From positions 62,001 to 126,000 of the forward strand of contig CACJQQ010000001.1 of assembly GCA_902595625.1 (NCBI GenBank): a stretch of 64,000 nt of DNA, written 5' to 3'. Below are positions 28,637 through 37,883 of the stretch, one piece after another. Made by a program: the position numbers and the translations under genes. This stretch comes from an uncultured Pelagibacteraceae bacterium (lineage in GTDB: Bacteria > Pseudomonadota > Alphaproteobacteria > Pelagibacterales > Pelagibacteraceae). A model generated the notes under the pieces. It saw only the letters and a list, made by a program, of their open reading frames with translations, was not told the origin of the DNA and did not search any database. The stretch's first letter is position 1; each line of letters begins with the position of its first letter.

Positions 28637-29022
28637 ATAAATTAGATAAAGAGAGTGTCCTCGGCATTTCTGCATTACTTGTACATGCGGCTAATATAGA
28701 TGAGATTTATTCAGACCATGAAAAAGATTTAATTAAAAGTTTTATTAATTCTTATCTTAAAGATGACGATGCAAATAAGATTTTAGAAAAAGCTGAAATT
28801 ATTGAGAATAATTCAAATCAACTATTAAGTTATACGAATATTATAAAAAAGAATTCAATGGATGTTAAAAAAGATATTATTGAACATCTCTGGAAAGTAA
28901 TTATTTCAGATAATACAGTAGATCAATATGAATCAAATTTAATGAGAAGAGTTTGTGGCCTAATATATTTTTCTGATAAAGAAAGTGCCGAAATAAAACT
29001 TAAATTAATGAAATCCACATGA
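28633..29022 (+). CDS. TerB-like protein
   Basis: 129 aa alpha-helical; [16 protein letters not shown] and [31 protein letters not shown] resemble the TerB fold. Confidence 0.65.
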   Translation: MNKLDKESVLGISALLVHAANIDEIYSDHEKDLIKSFINSYLKDDDANKILEKAEIIENNSNQLLSYTNIIKKNSMDVKKDIIEHLWKVIISDNTVDQYESNLMRRVCGLIYFSDKESAEIKLKLMKST

Positions 29023-29360
29023 CCTATATTGTAAAAGATGAGTGTATAAAATGTAAATTGACAGATTGCGTAGAAGTTTGTCCAGTCGATTGCTTTTATG
29101 AAGGCGAAAACTTTTTAGCTATTAATCCGGATGAGTGTATTGACTGTGGAGTGTGTGAACCTGAGTGTCCATTAGATGCGATAAAGTCAGATACTGACGA
29201 AAGTGTTAAAGATATAGATAAATGGTTATTGATAAATAAAAAGTTTTCTGCAATATGGCCTAATATCTCAAAGAAAAAGGAGCCAATGAAAAATCATGAA
29301 AAATTTAGAGATATTAAAAATAAGTATGATAAACACTTCTCTGAAAAACCTGGAAAATAA
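29019..29360 (+). CDS. fdxA: Ferredoxin FdxA (7Fe-8S type)
   Basis: [51 protein letters not shown]. Confidence 0.93.
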   Translation: MTYIVKDECIKCKLTDCVEVCPVDCFYEGENFLAINPDECIDCGVCEPECPLDAIKSDTDESVKDIDKWLLINKKFSAIWPNISKKKEPMKNHEKFRDIKNKYDKHFSEKPGK

Positions 29361-29363
29361 TAT

Positions 29364-30035
29364 ATGCCAAAAAAAAAAGTTAAAAAGGTTAAAAAAGTTA
29401 AAAAAGTAAAAAAAACAAAATCACTTAGCAAAGTGAAATTATCTTCAAAACCAGTTGATAAAAAAAACCTAGCTCCAGGAGCAGATGAAAAGCCAGAAAT
29501 AAAAAAGATTAAAAAACAACCAACTGAGAAAAGAGTATACAATTTAAAAGACTACGTAGTGTATCCAAAACATGGAGTGGGAAAAATTACTGCTATCGAA
29601 AAAGCAAAAATTGGTGAAATTGATATTCAGTTTTACAAAATATTGGTTGAAAAAGAAAAATTAACTTTGACTGTTCCAATTAATCAACAGTCAAAATTGA
29701 GACCCATTGCTTCAATAAATCAAATTAATAAATGTGTATCAATTTTAAAAACGAAACCAAAAATAAAAAGAACTATGTGGAGTAGAAGAGCTCAAGAATA
29801 CGATCAAAAAATTAATTCGGGTAAGATTTATGAACTTGCTGAGGTTGTAAAAGATCTTAACAAAAATACTGATATAATTGCAGATCAATCATATTCTGAA
29901 AGACAGTTATTCGAGAAAGCTTATGAGCGACTAAAATCGGAGTTTGAAGCAGTACTTAAAGTAAGCCCTGAGGAAGTTCAGAAAAAAATGGACAAAGCTT
30001 TAGGTAGAGTGAATATTTCTGAAAGTGCGGAATAA
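29364..30035 (+). CDS. CarD-family transcriptional regulator with Lys-rich N-terminal extension
   Basis: DYVVYPKHGVGKI RID-like domain; N-terminal MPKKKVKKVKKVKKVKKTK. Confidence 0.88.
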   Translation: MPKKKVKKVKKVKKVKKTKSLSKVKLSSKPVDKKNLAPGADEKPEIKKIKKQPTEKRVYNLKDYVVYPKHGVGKITAIEKAKIGEIDIQFYKILVEKEKLTLTVPINQQSKLRPIASINQINKCVSILKTKPKIKRTMWSRRAQEYDQKINSGKIYELAEVVKDLNKNTDIIADQSYSERQLFEKAYERLKSEFEAVLKVSPEEVQKKMDKALGRVNISESAE

Positions 30036-30072
30036 AAAAACGCCCTCTTTAAAAAATTAAAAAGGGCGTTTA
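30036..30072 (+). terminator. Intrinsic terminator after carD-like gene
   Basis: AAACGCCCTCTTT...AAAAAGGGCGTTT hairpin (CGCCCT 30041-30046 / AGGGCG 30063-30068). Confidence 0.75.
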
Positions 30073-30085
30073 GTTAAAGAGAAAA

Positions 30086-30163
30086 CTATCTTCTTTTTCT
30101 TCTTCTTTTTTTTGCTTTTTTCTTTTTAGTTTTCTTTTTAGCTTTTTTTCTTCTTTTAGCCAT
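30086..30163 (-). CDS. 25-aa highly basic Lys/Arg ORF
   Basis: ATG (30161-30163, minus) preceded by AAGGGAGAAAAG; MAKRRKKAKKKTKKKKAKKRRRKRR*. Confidence 0.6.
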   Translation of the reverse strand: MAKRRKKAKKKTKKKKAKKRRRKRR

Positions 30164-30372
30164 CTTTTCTCCCTTGTTATTAAACAAATCTTAATGATTC
30201 GTTTGTTAATTAAACATTAGTTATTAAAAGATTCATGTCAAACATAAATTAATTTGCAAAATTGATTCAAAATTTAAATTTTTTATTAATTTTTTTTAAT
30301 TTTAATAAACTTTTAAAAAAGTTAGTAATATCAATGTTTTTTTAAGCAAATTATTAAACTTTTTTTGTAAAA

Positions 30373-32049
30373 TTAATAAAGATTTTCTAATTGTTGTTTA
30401 TAATTTTTAATTATTTCTTTTCTTTTTAACTTTAAAGTTGGTGTTAACATTCCGTTTTCAATTGTAAATTCTTTATGAATTAAAACAAATTTTTTAATTT
30501 TTTCTATTAAAGTTAAACTTTTATTTATATTTTCAATTATAAGTTTAATTTTATCTTTATTAATTTCTTTTTCTGTAACTAATATTGCAACTAAATAATT
30601 TTTTTTGTCTCCATAAACAAAAGATTGTTTAATGTTTTCATCTAAACACAAAATATTTTCAATTTTACTTGGCGAAATGTTATCACCACCTAAATTAACT
30701 ATAATATCTTTTTTTCTGTCTGTTATTTTTAGATAATTATTTTGATCAAACTCACCAATATCTCCGGTATATAACCATCCATCTTTAATTACTTTTTCAG
30801 TTTCTTCTTTAAGATTCCAATAACCCAACATCACATTTTCACCCTTTATTAAAATTTCACCATCCCCTGCTATTTTAACTTTATTTGTTCTAAATGGAGG
30901 ACCGACTGATTCGACTTTGACTAAATCTGGTAAATTGCAGCTTACAACAGGAGAGGCTTCTGTAAGACCGTAACCTTGCAAAGTAGGTAATCCTATAGCA
31001 TTTAAAAATTCACCAATATTTTGATCTAAAGCTCCACCCCCAGAAACGAAGGCTTGAAGATTTCCGCCAAATTGATTTCTTATTTTTTTTCGCACTAATT
31101 TTTCACATAAAAAATTTACTATTTTTTCACTAAGACTTAATTGCTCTTTTTTAAGTATTTTTTTTCCTAATTCTAAAGTTCGATTAATTAATTTTTTTTT
31201 AAGACCTATTTGTTTATCAAAATTCATATTTATTTTAGTAAAAAGGTTTTGATAAAACCTTGGAACAGCTGTCATGATGGTGGGTTTAGCGACACCCATA
31301 TTTGAAATTAATTTTTCTAAACTTTCAGCGTAGAAAACTTTTGCACCTACAATTATTTGTATAAATTGAACTGTGTGTTCATATGAATGTGATAGTGGCA
31401 ACCAAGTTAAAAACACAGGTTCTTTTTTTTTAGTTAAAGTTTCAAGCAATTCTACTGCTCCTTCGCAGTTCGATAAAATACCACCATGACTTAAAATAAC
31501 ACCTTTAGGATTTCCTGATGTTCCCGATGTATAAATAATACAAGCAGGCATATTTCTTTTTAACTTGTTATTAATCTCTTTTTTAAAATTTTCTTCATCT
31601 AGGATATTTTGAATTAATAAACTGTCAGTATCTATCTCTTCAAAAGATATTATTTTTTGCTCGTTTGTATTTATATGATTTTTAATCTTTTTAAATTGAT
31701 CATTATTTGAAACTATAATTAAAGATGGCTTACAATCATTTAAAATATATTCGTAATCATTTGATGAGTATGTTGTAAAAATAGGAACCGATATTCCTCC
31801 AGCATTCATCACGGCAATATCTGCCATTAACCAGTATGGTCTATTTTCAGATAATATTAAACAACGATCTCCTTCTTGAATTAATGTTTGTATTTTTGAT
31901 GAAAGTTTTAAAATCTTTTCTTTTATTTCACCCCAACTATAAGATGGTTTTCCTGGTTTTAACCATTTTAAAAAAGGTCTGTTAGGATCTACTTCCTCAC
32001 ACTTTTTAAAATATAATTCTACAAGACTATTAAGTTTATCTATTTCCAT
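30373..32049 (-). CDS. Long-chain acyl-CoA synthetase (AMP-forming)
   Basis: IYTSGTSGNPKGVILSHGG, LQGYGLTEASPVVS, GWLYTGDIGEFD, ITDRKKDIIV. Confidence 0.92.
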   Translation of the reverse strand: MEIDKLNSLVELYFKKCEEVDPNRPFLKWLKPGKPSYSWGEIKEKILKLSSKIQTLIQEGDRCLILSENRPYWLMADIAVMNAGGISVPIFTTYSSNDYEYILNDCKPSLIIVSNNDQFKKIKNHINTNEQKIISFEEIDTDSLLIQNILDEENFKKEINNKLKRNMPACIIYTSGTSGNPKGVILSHGGILSNCEGAVELLETLTKKKEPVFLTWLPLSHSYEHTVQFIQIIVGAKVFYAESLEKLISNMGVAKPTIMTAVPRFYQNLFTKINMNFDKQIGLKKKLINRTLELGKKILKKEQLSLSEKIVNFLCEKLVRKKIRNQFGGNLQAFVSGGGALDQNIGEFLNAIGLPTLQGYGLTEASPVVSCNLPDLVKVESVGPPFRTNKVKIAGDGEILIKGENVMLGYWNLKEETEKVIKDGWLYTGDIGEFDQNNYLKITDRKKDIIVNLGGDNISPSKIENILCLDENIKQSFVYGDKKNYLVAILVTEKEINKDKIKLIIENINKSLTLIEKIKKFVLIHKEFTIENGMLTPTLKLKRKEIIKNYKQQLENLY

Positions 32050-32053
32050 AACT

Positions 32054-32140
32054 TGGTGGGCGAAGAGAGACTCGAACTCTCAAGGTATTGCTACCACCGG
32101 ATTTTGAGTCCGGCGCGTCTACCAGTTCCACCATTCACCC
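32054..32140 (-). tRNA. tRNA-Leu(CAA)
   Basis: GGGTGAATGGTGGAACTGGTAGACGCGCCGGACTCAAAATCCGGTGGTAGCAATACCTTGAGAGTTCGAGTCTCTCTTCGCCCACCA; anticodon loop CTCAAAA; long variable arm. Confidence 0.95.
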
Positions 32141-32155
32141 ATTTTTCGAAATAAT

Positions 32156-33001
32156 CTAATTTATTTTTCTTACTATGAGAACAAAAATAATTGATGTGAC
32201 GAACATAATTAGTGCATATGCAGCAGTTGGCACCATAAACACAATATCGTCCCATAATTGAGTGGCTACGAAAACAGCTAAAGTTCCATTTTGTAATCCG
32301 CATTCAAGTGAAATACATTTTCTTTGTTCTATTCCTGAGGCTAAAAATTTAGCCATGTAGTAGCCTATAAAAATCATTGTGATGTTTAAAATGAAAGCTA
32401 CTAAACCTGCTCTTGTAATAAAGCTAATAATTCTATCCCACTCTTCAACCCAAATAGAAATAAAGACAATTAGGAATAATATTACTGACAATCTCTGAAC
32501 TAACAGAGTTTTAGATACAATAAAATCCGTCATTAAACTTCTTACAATCATGCCAAAAATAACAGGAACTGTTACTACAAAAAACATTTTAGCAGCAATA
32601 TTAATCATGGATATTTCTTTAGTTATTTCAAAACCAAGAAAGCTTGCTGAATTGTAGACAATTAAAGGAACCGTTATCACAGAAATTAAACTTACTATTG
32701 CAGTTAAAGTTACAGAAAGCGCAACATCACCATTTGCAAATTTAGTTAATATATTTGAAGTAACTCCACCAGGAGCCGCTGCAATGACCATTACACCAAG
32801 CGCTATTTCTGGTGGCACTGAAATAATATGAATTAAGATAAAAGCGATAATTGGAAGTATGATAACTTGACCAAAAAAACCTATAAAAAAATCTCTAGGT
32901 ATCGTAATTATTCTTTTAAAGTCTGCTACAGTTAAGCCAAGACCTAATCCGAACATTATTATGGCTAAACACACCGGAGCTATTGTTTTTGCTATTTCCA
33001 T
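32156..33001 (-). CDS. Bile acid:sodium symporter (BASS) family protein
   Basis: Multi-TM; AAAPGGVTSNILTKFANGDVALSVTLTA and LECGLQNGTLAVFVA motifs. Confidence 0.88.
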   Translation of the reverse strand: MEIAKTIAPVCLAIIMFGLGLGLTVADFKRIITIPRDFFIGFFGQVIILPIIAFILIHIISVPPEIALGVMVIAAAPGGVTSNILTKFANGDVALSVTLTAIVSLISVITVPLIVYNSASFLGFEITKEISMINIAAKMFFVVTVPVIFGMIVRSLMTDFIVSKTLLVQRLSVILFLIVFISIWVEEWDRIISFITRAGLVAFILNITMIFIGYYMAKFLASGIEQRKCISLECGLQNGTLAVFVATQLWDDIVFMVPTAAYALIMFVTSIIFVLIVRKIN

Positions 33002-33018
33002 AATATTTTTGAATAAGT

Positions 33019-34041
33019 TTAGATACTAAATTTTGAAAACTTCATCAAGTTAAACATTGTTGAAGCATAATCACTGAATGCTCTTTGACTTATAAGATAA
33101 TTTTTTTCTATCATTTTCATATCTTCTCGTCTTGTCCCTAAAGAATATTCTAGTTTTTTATTCCTTAAAATAAGCTTCCTTTTTTCAAGTGTTTTAAGTT
33201 TCCGAATTACGGTTGCTCTTGGAATAGATGAGATATCCGCAATTGATGAAGCGTTAATTCCTCTTTTTGCCTTATGTTTTAAATTCATTAAAAATAAGTC
33301 TCCATAGGTTTTAGGTTTTTTCGTTATATCATTCTCTATTTCTTCAAATAAGCTTCTCATTTGAACTAGGCCGATAGATCCATATACATTCCAAGATTCT
33401 AGATCACCAAAAAATGATCTGTGTCTTGTTAAATAAGGTATTTGAAATCTGTACCAGTATTCCCAGCTTACTGTGAAATGCTCTGTAATAAACTTTTTAA
33501 TATCCTCTTTTTGTAGGGCTTTACCAAACCAGTCTTCAACTGATAAGTAAATTGAAATTTTTGCTAGCAAACTTGCCATGTTTTCTATCGTGGTCATGGG
33601 TTTTTGAATTGCTAATCCTTTTGAGTTTAAAAAGATTGTTTTACCTGTTCTAATAATAATATCATGTTTTTGTAAATAATTTATCTTTCGTCTAACTGTT
33701 TCTTTTGGAATATTTAGATCTTTTGAAATCTCAATTAAATTTAATTTTTCAATACCTACTTTGTCCTGACTATAGAAAGCATCTAAGGACATGTAATGAA
33801 ATCGATCCGAATAGTTAATATAAACTTTGTTCATTAGATACATTAAGATTAAATATGTATCGAAGTCGTTAAAATTTAAATAAGAACGATTAACCCAGTC
33901 TTGCTGTAGTCTGTATAGACCTTTTAATACGTCGTTTATATTTCTTTGAAAAACTTCAAATACTTTGTCTTTATCTAAGCTGCCTTTATTTTGATCTTGA
34001 TTATTTATACGAGCAATTTTGATGTCTACGGGATTGCTCAT
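33019..34041 (-). CDS. Putative transcriptional regulator with two winged-helix-like segments
   Basis: DLNIPKETVRRKINYLQKHDIIIRTGK and DISSIPRATVIRKLKTLEKRKLILR HTH-like segments in one chain. Confidence 0.7.
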   Translation of the reverse strand: MSNPVDIKIARINNQDQNKGSLDKDKVFEVFQRNINDVLKGLYRLQQDWVNRSYLNFNDFDTYLILMYLMNKVYINYSDRFHYMSLDAFYSQDKVGIEKLNLIEISKDLNIPKETVRRKINYLQKHDIIIRTGKTIFLNSKGLAIQKPMTTIENMASLLAKISIYLSVEDWFGKALQKEDIKKFITEHFTVSWEYWYRFQIPYLTRHRSFFGDLESWNVYGSIGLVQMRSLFEEIENDITKKPKTYGDLFLMNLKHKAKRGINASSIADISSIPRATVIRKLKTLEKRKLILRNKKLEYSLGTRREDMKMIEKNYLISQRAFSDYASTMFNLMKFSKFSI

Positions 34042-34046
34042 GAAGA

Positions 34047-34232
34047 TTATTTATTCCAAGTAACACTTTGATTAATAAGAATGGCCATTAAAATCCAAAT
34101 AATAAATGTATCACCTGGAGAAAAACCGTAATCTGCACCAAACATTCCCGCAACTATTACGATAGCGTAGATCACAACTGTCGATAAAATTAAACTTGCG
34201 AGGTATCTAAGAATTGTGCATTTTAAATTCAT
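34047..34232 (-). CDS. Small membrane protein, hypothetical
   Basis: 61 aa with two hydrophobic segments; tightly upstream of the regulator; overlaps the 5' end of the divergent plus-strand gene. Confidence 0.5.
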   Translation of the reverse strand: MNLKCTILRYLASLILSTVVIYAIVIVAGMFGADYGFSPGDTFIIWILMAILINQSVTWNK

Positions 34233-34830
34233 GTTGAAAAAATTATACGACAGATGTGTTGAACTTGCTAGGCATAAATTTTCTAAGCCTTTACTTGGCT
34301 TTGTGGCTTTTATTGAAAGTTTCTTTTTTCCTGTTCCACCAGATTTGATGATCGTGCCTATGGTCGTGGCTAAAAGAGAAGATTATTTAAAAATATTTCT
34401 TATAGCTACTGTGGGATCGGTTTTAGGTGGATTATTTGGTTACATGTTAGGTGTGTTTTTCTTAGATGCTTCAATGGTCATTATTGAGTTTTACGGCTAT
34501 GAAGAAAAAGTTTTTCAAATTCAAGATAAGATGTCTACAAGGGGTGGTTTTTTAGCTTGGCTAGGTATCATGTTCTTGGCTGGCTTTACGCCTTTACCTT
34601 TTAAAGTGTTTACTATTACGAGCGGTGTAATTGGTTTTAATCTTACGGTTTTCTTTTTTATATGTCTTTTTACAAGAGGTTTGAGATTTTTTTTAGTTTC
34701 TTACCTTACTTATATTTTTGGTAAAAAATTTGGTGAATTTATCGAAAAGAAAGGTGCGTTATGGTTTACTTTGACTGGAATATTTATTGTAATATTAGCA
34801 GCCGTCTTATACATAATTTTCGTTAAATGA
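34216..34830 (+). CDS. YqaA/DedA-like VTT-domain membrane protein
   Basis: GFVAFIESFFFPVPPDLMIVPMVVA and WLGIMFLAGFTPLPFKVFTITSGVIG. Confidence 0.85.
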   Translation: MHFKFMLKKLYDRCVELARHKFSKPLLGFVAFIESFFFPVPPDLMIVPMVVAKREDYLKIFLIATVGSVLGGLFGYMLGVFFLDASMVIIEFYGYEEKVFQIQDKMSTRGGFLAWLGIMFLAGFTPLPFKVFTITSGVIGFNLTVFFFICLFTRGLRFFLVSYLTYIFGKKFGEFIEKKGALWFTLTGIFIVILAAVLYIIFVK

Positions 34831-35303
34831 ATTCAAACAAATTATTATTAAATGGTATTTTAGCCTTTAGTATTCTCTCGCTTTCAATAGCTTACTTCAT
34901 ACAATATGTACTTGGTCACAAACCTTGCAATTTATGTATAATTGAAAGAATTCCTTATATTGCTGCGATAATACTTATTTCACTTATCTTTATTTTAAAC
35001 AGATATCAAAAAATAATTTCTAGCCTTATTTTAATATTCTTTATTTTTGGTGCTGTAGTTTCGTTTTATCATTTTGGAATAGAGCAAGGTTTTTTTAGCG
35101 AATCTTTAGTTTGTGATTTAGGCAATAGCCAGCCCATAAATAAAGAAGAGCTTCTAAATCAGCTTAAAAAAGCAGAGATAGTAAGCTGTAAAGATGTAAC
35201 TTTTAGATTTTTAGGACTTTCACTTGCTACAATAAATACAATTATCTCAATAATACTTAGTGGTATTATGATTAAAGTTATTAAAAATTATGGAAAAAAC
35301 TAA
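34827..35303 (+). CDS. Disulfide bond formation protein B family
   Basis: YFIQYVLGHKPCNLCIIERIPYIAA (CxxC) and periplasmic Cys pair; four TM. Confidence 0.85.
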   Translation: MNSNKLLLNGILAFSILSLSIAYFIQYVLGHKPCNLCIIERIPYIAAIILISLIFILNRYQKIISSLILIFFIFGAVVSFYHFGIEQGFFSESLVCDLGNSQPINKEELLNQLKKAEIVSCKDVTFRFLGLSLATINTIISIILSGIMIKVIKNYGKN

Positions 35304-35823
35304 CAAAAAAACTTTAGAAGAAATTATAAGAGTTGACCATGCAGGTGAGCGTGGTGCTATTAAAATATATGAAGGACAACTTCTAGCCCTTAAAACGTTC
35401 AAACAAGATGAATTTTTGAAAAAGAAAATTGAAGAGATGAAAGAACATGAAAAAGAACACTATGAGTTTTTCGATAAAGAAATTAAGAAAAGAAATATTA
35501 AACCCACAAAACTATTGCCTCTCTGGGATATAATGGGCGTAACGCTTGGATTTGGAACTGCAATGCTCGGTGAAAAAGCAGCTATGCTTTGCACAGCATC
35601 AGTTGAGGAAGTAATTGATGGACATTACAAAGATCAAACTTACAAATTAGGTGATGACGAAAAAGAATTAAAAGAAAAAATAAAAAAGTTTAGAGATGAT
35701 GAGTTACATCATAAAGATATCGCTTATGACAATGGTGCCACTAAAAAAGGTTTATTTGGAGTTTTAGATAAAGTGATTAAGACTTCGTCTAGAATAGCAA
35801 TAACAATTTCAGAAAAGATTTAA
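35290..35823 (+). CDS. coq7: Ubiquinone biosynthesis hydroxylase COQ7 family
   Basis: IIRVDHAGERGAIKIYEGQL, EKEHYEFFDKEI, CTASVEEVIDGHY, DDELHHKDIA di-iron motifs. Confidence 0.92.
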   Translation: MEKTNKKTLEEIIRVDHAGERGAIKIYEGQLLALKTFKQDEFLKKKIEEMKEHEKEHYEFFDKEIKKRNIKPTKLLPLWDIMGVTLGFGTAMLGEKAAMLCTASVEEVIDGHYKDQTYKLGDDEKELKEKIKKFRDDELHHKDIAYDNGATKKGLFGVLDKVIKTSSRIAITISEKI

Positions 35824-36393
35824 TTAAGGTTCTAGTTCGATATCCCAGTATAAATAGTCCATCCAGCTCTCATGTAAAAAATTCGGAGGAAAGTTTCTTC
35901 CATTTCTGTGCAGGTCTTCTACAGTCGGTGCGTAAGGTTTGTTTGCTAGTTTAAGATCACAATCTTTATAAAGTTTTCCACCTTTTTTTACGTTGCAGCT
36001 CGAGCAAGCTGTTACTACATTGTTCCAATCAGTTAGTCCACCTCTTGATTTTGGTAATAGATGATCAAATGTTAAATCTTTTTTATCTCCACAATACTGA
36101 CATGCAAACTTATCCCGTAAAAAAACATTGAACCTTGTAAAGTTAGGATTTTTTGAAGGCTGTATAAAATTTTTAAGCGCAATCACACTTGGTAAGTTCA
36201 TTTCAAATGAAGGACTTCTAATTTTTCTTTTGTAATTTGAAACTATGCTTACTCTATCTAAAAAAACCGATTTAACTGCATCTTGCCAACACCAAATTGA
36301 AAGCGGGTAATAACTTAAAGGTCTAAAGTCAGCATTCAAGACAAGCGCTGGGCATTTTTCAAGAGGCACTTTATCGACAGAAGATATAATCAT
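35824..36393 (-). CDS. HNH endonuclease
   Basis: FACQYCGDKKDLTFDHLLPKSRGGLTDWNNVVTACSSCNVKKG. Confidence 0.9.
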   Translation of the reverse strand: MIISSVDKVPLEKCPALVLNADFRPLSYYPLSIWCWQDAVKSVFLDRVSIVSNYKRKIRSPSFEMNLPSVIALKNFIQPSKNPNFTRFNVFLRDKFACQYCGDKKDLTFDHLLPKSRGGLTDWNNVVTACSSCNVKKGGKLYKDCDLKLANKPYAPTVEDLHRNGRNFPPNFLHESWMDYLYWDIELEP

Positions 36394-36455
36394 TCCTTAA
36401 AGCTAACTGATACAAAAAATTATATCAAGTTATAATTATGTATCACTATAAATAA

Positions 36456-37112
36456 TTAAGAATTAAATTGTTTTTTAATAAATTGTAGGCCCAAACTTGA
36501 CCCTTCGGTTGGTATACGATGTTCACAATTTTTGAAAATATGTGTTTCAATTTCGTAATTATTTTTACTAAAAAAGTCTTTAGCCTCTAATAATGAGTCG
36601 ATAGAAACAACTTGATCTATGTCCCCATGCATTAAACTAATCTTTGGTCTAGAATTAATATTTTTTGAAAGATGTTCGGTGTCAATAATTCTACCTGAGT
36701 AGCCAATTACAGAATTCACAGAGTCTTTTCTTTTTAAACCTGTCTGTAAAGTAATCATACAGCCTTGACTAAATCCCCCAATGATAATTTGATCAGTCTT
36801 TAAATTATTTTTTGTTTTTACCTCATCAATAAGCCTATTTAATTTATTCTCTGCGACCAATGATTTAGCTAAAACTTGTTCAGGGGTTTGATCCATTAAA
36901 TCAAACCATTGAAAACCTGAAGGGCTTGCCGCACATTTCTCAGGAGCATCAGGACATATGAATATTGTGTCTGGTAAATGAGCACGCCAGTAATTTGCAA
37001 GGATTGAGATATCGTTACCATCTCCTCCGTAACCGTGGCAAAGTATTACGGCGTTTTTGGGTTTATTTTTAGAAAGTGGTTCTAAAACAATTGTATTTAA
37101 TGAATAGGTCAT
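36456..37112 (-). CDS. Carboxylesterase/phospholipase-like alpha/beta hydrolase
   Basis: ILCHGYGGDGND, IGGFSQGCMI (GxSxG), HGDIDQVV, HRIPTEG. Confidence 0.85.
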   Translation of the reverse strand: MTYSLNTIVLEPLSKNKPKNAVILCHGYGGDGNDISILANYWRAHLPDTIFICPDAPEKCAASPSGFQWFDLMDQTPEQVLAKSLVAENKLNRLIDEVKTKNNLKTDQIIIGGFSQGCMITLQTGLKRKDSVNSVIGYSGRIIDTEHLSKNINSRPKISLMHGDIDQVVSIDSLLEAKDFFSKNNYEIETHIFKNCEHRIPTEGSSLGLQFIKKQFNS

Positions 37113-37128
37113 GATAGTAGATTATTAA

Positions 37129-37329
37129 ATGTCTGAATTTTTTTTTAATTTTATAGGTTTTACTTTATTGGGTGCTGTGGCCATAGTTTTAATAATGGGT
37201 ATATATACTTTATTTAAGGGTGGAAGTACTAGTAAAAAATATTCAAACAAATTAATGCAATTACGTGTTCTTCTTCAGTTTATTGCAATCATAGTTTTGG
37301 TTTTAATGGCTTATTTTTTAAAAAACTAA
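37129..37329 (+). CDS. HIG1-domain / twin transmembrane small protein
   Basis: 66 aa; two TM flanking KGGSTSKKYSNKLMQLRVLLQ. Confidence 0.75.
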   Translation: MSEFFFNFIGFTLLGAVAIVLIMGIYTLFKGGSTSKKYSNKLMQLRVLLQFIAIIVLVLMAYFLKN

Positions 37330-37853
37330 ATATATTCTTTTATTAAGCTTATAAAATCATCGCTCACAAAATCAATTTCGCCGATGACTCTACCAAATTC
37401 ATCGCCATTTTTATCGATCAAAATACTTGTGGGAAGTCCTCGCATTTTAAATTGCTTTACTAATTTTAACTTTGGATCATAGTAAGTGTCTAGACTAGCA
37501 ACACCAATGCTTCTGAAAAAATCTCTTACTTTCAGCTTATTAGGTTGTTCCATGTTAATGGCATAAACTTTGACTTGCGGGAATTGATTAGTTAATTTTT
37601 CAAGTGAGGGCATTTCTCTTTTACAAGGAGCACACCAAGTTGCCCAAAAATTCAAGATCATGATGTTGCCTTTTTTGTTAGTTAAATCCACTTCATTAAG
37701 ATCTGAATCTTTGAATTTTAATTCTTTAATTTGAGTCGGTTTTTCGTGAATTACTATATTTTTTGAAAAATCTTCCGCTCCATAAAGATTGTGGCTAATC
37801 AAATATAGAAGGATTATGTGAATATAGATTTTAAAAGATTTACTAATTTTCAT
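37326..37853 (-). CDS. TlpA-like thioredoxin-fold protein
   Basis: LNFWATWCAPCKREMPSLEKL CxxC; MRGLPTSILIDKNG. Confidence 0.9.
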   Translation of the reverse strand: MKISKSFKIYIHIILLYLISHNLYGAEDFSKNIVIHEKPTQIKELKFKDSDLNEVDLTNKKGNIMILNFWATWCAPCKREMPSLEKLTNQFPQVKVYAINMEQPNKLKVRDFFRSIGVASLDTYYDPKLKLVKQFKMRGLPTSILIDKNGDEFGRVIGEIDFVSDDFISLIKEYI

Positions 37854-37883
37854 ATTAATTTAAATTAGAAATAACACAGTAAA

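Noticed and set aside
32091-32303. 70-aa ORF ending in GGTGRRAGLKIRW
   Set aside because: Overlaps tRNA-Leu and is out of frame with the BASS transporter; tRNA translation artefact.
35824-36393. HNH endonuclease as a mobile or defence element
   Set aside because: Stand-alone HNH protein of a type common in alphaproteobacterial core genomes, with no associated methyltransferase, intron or restriction genes.
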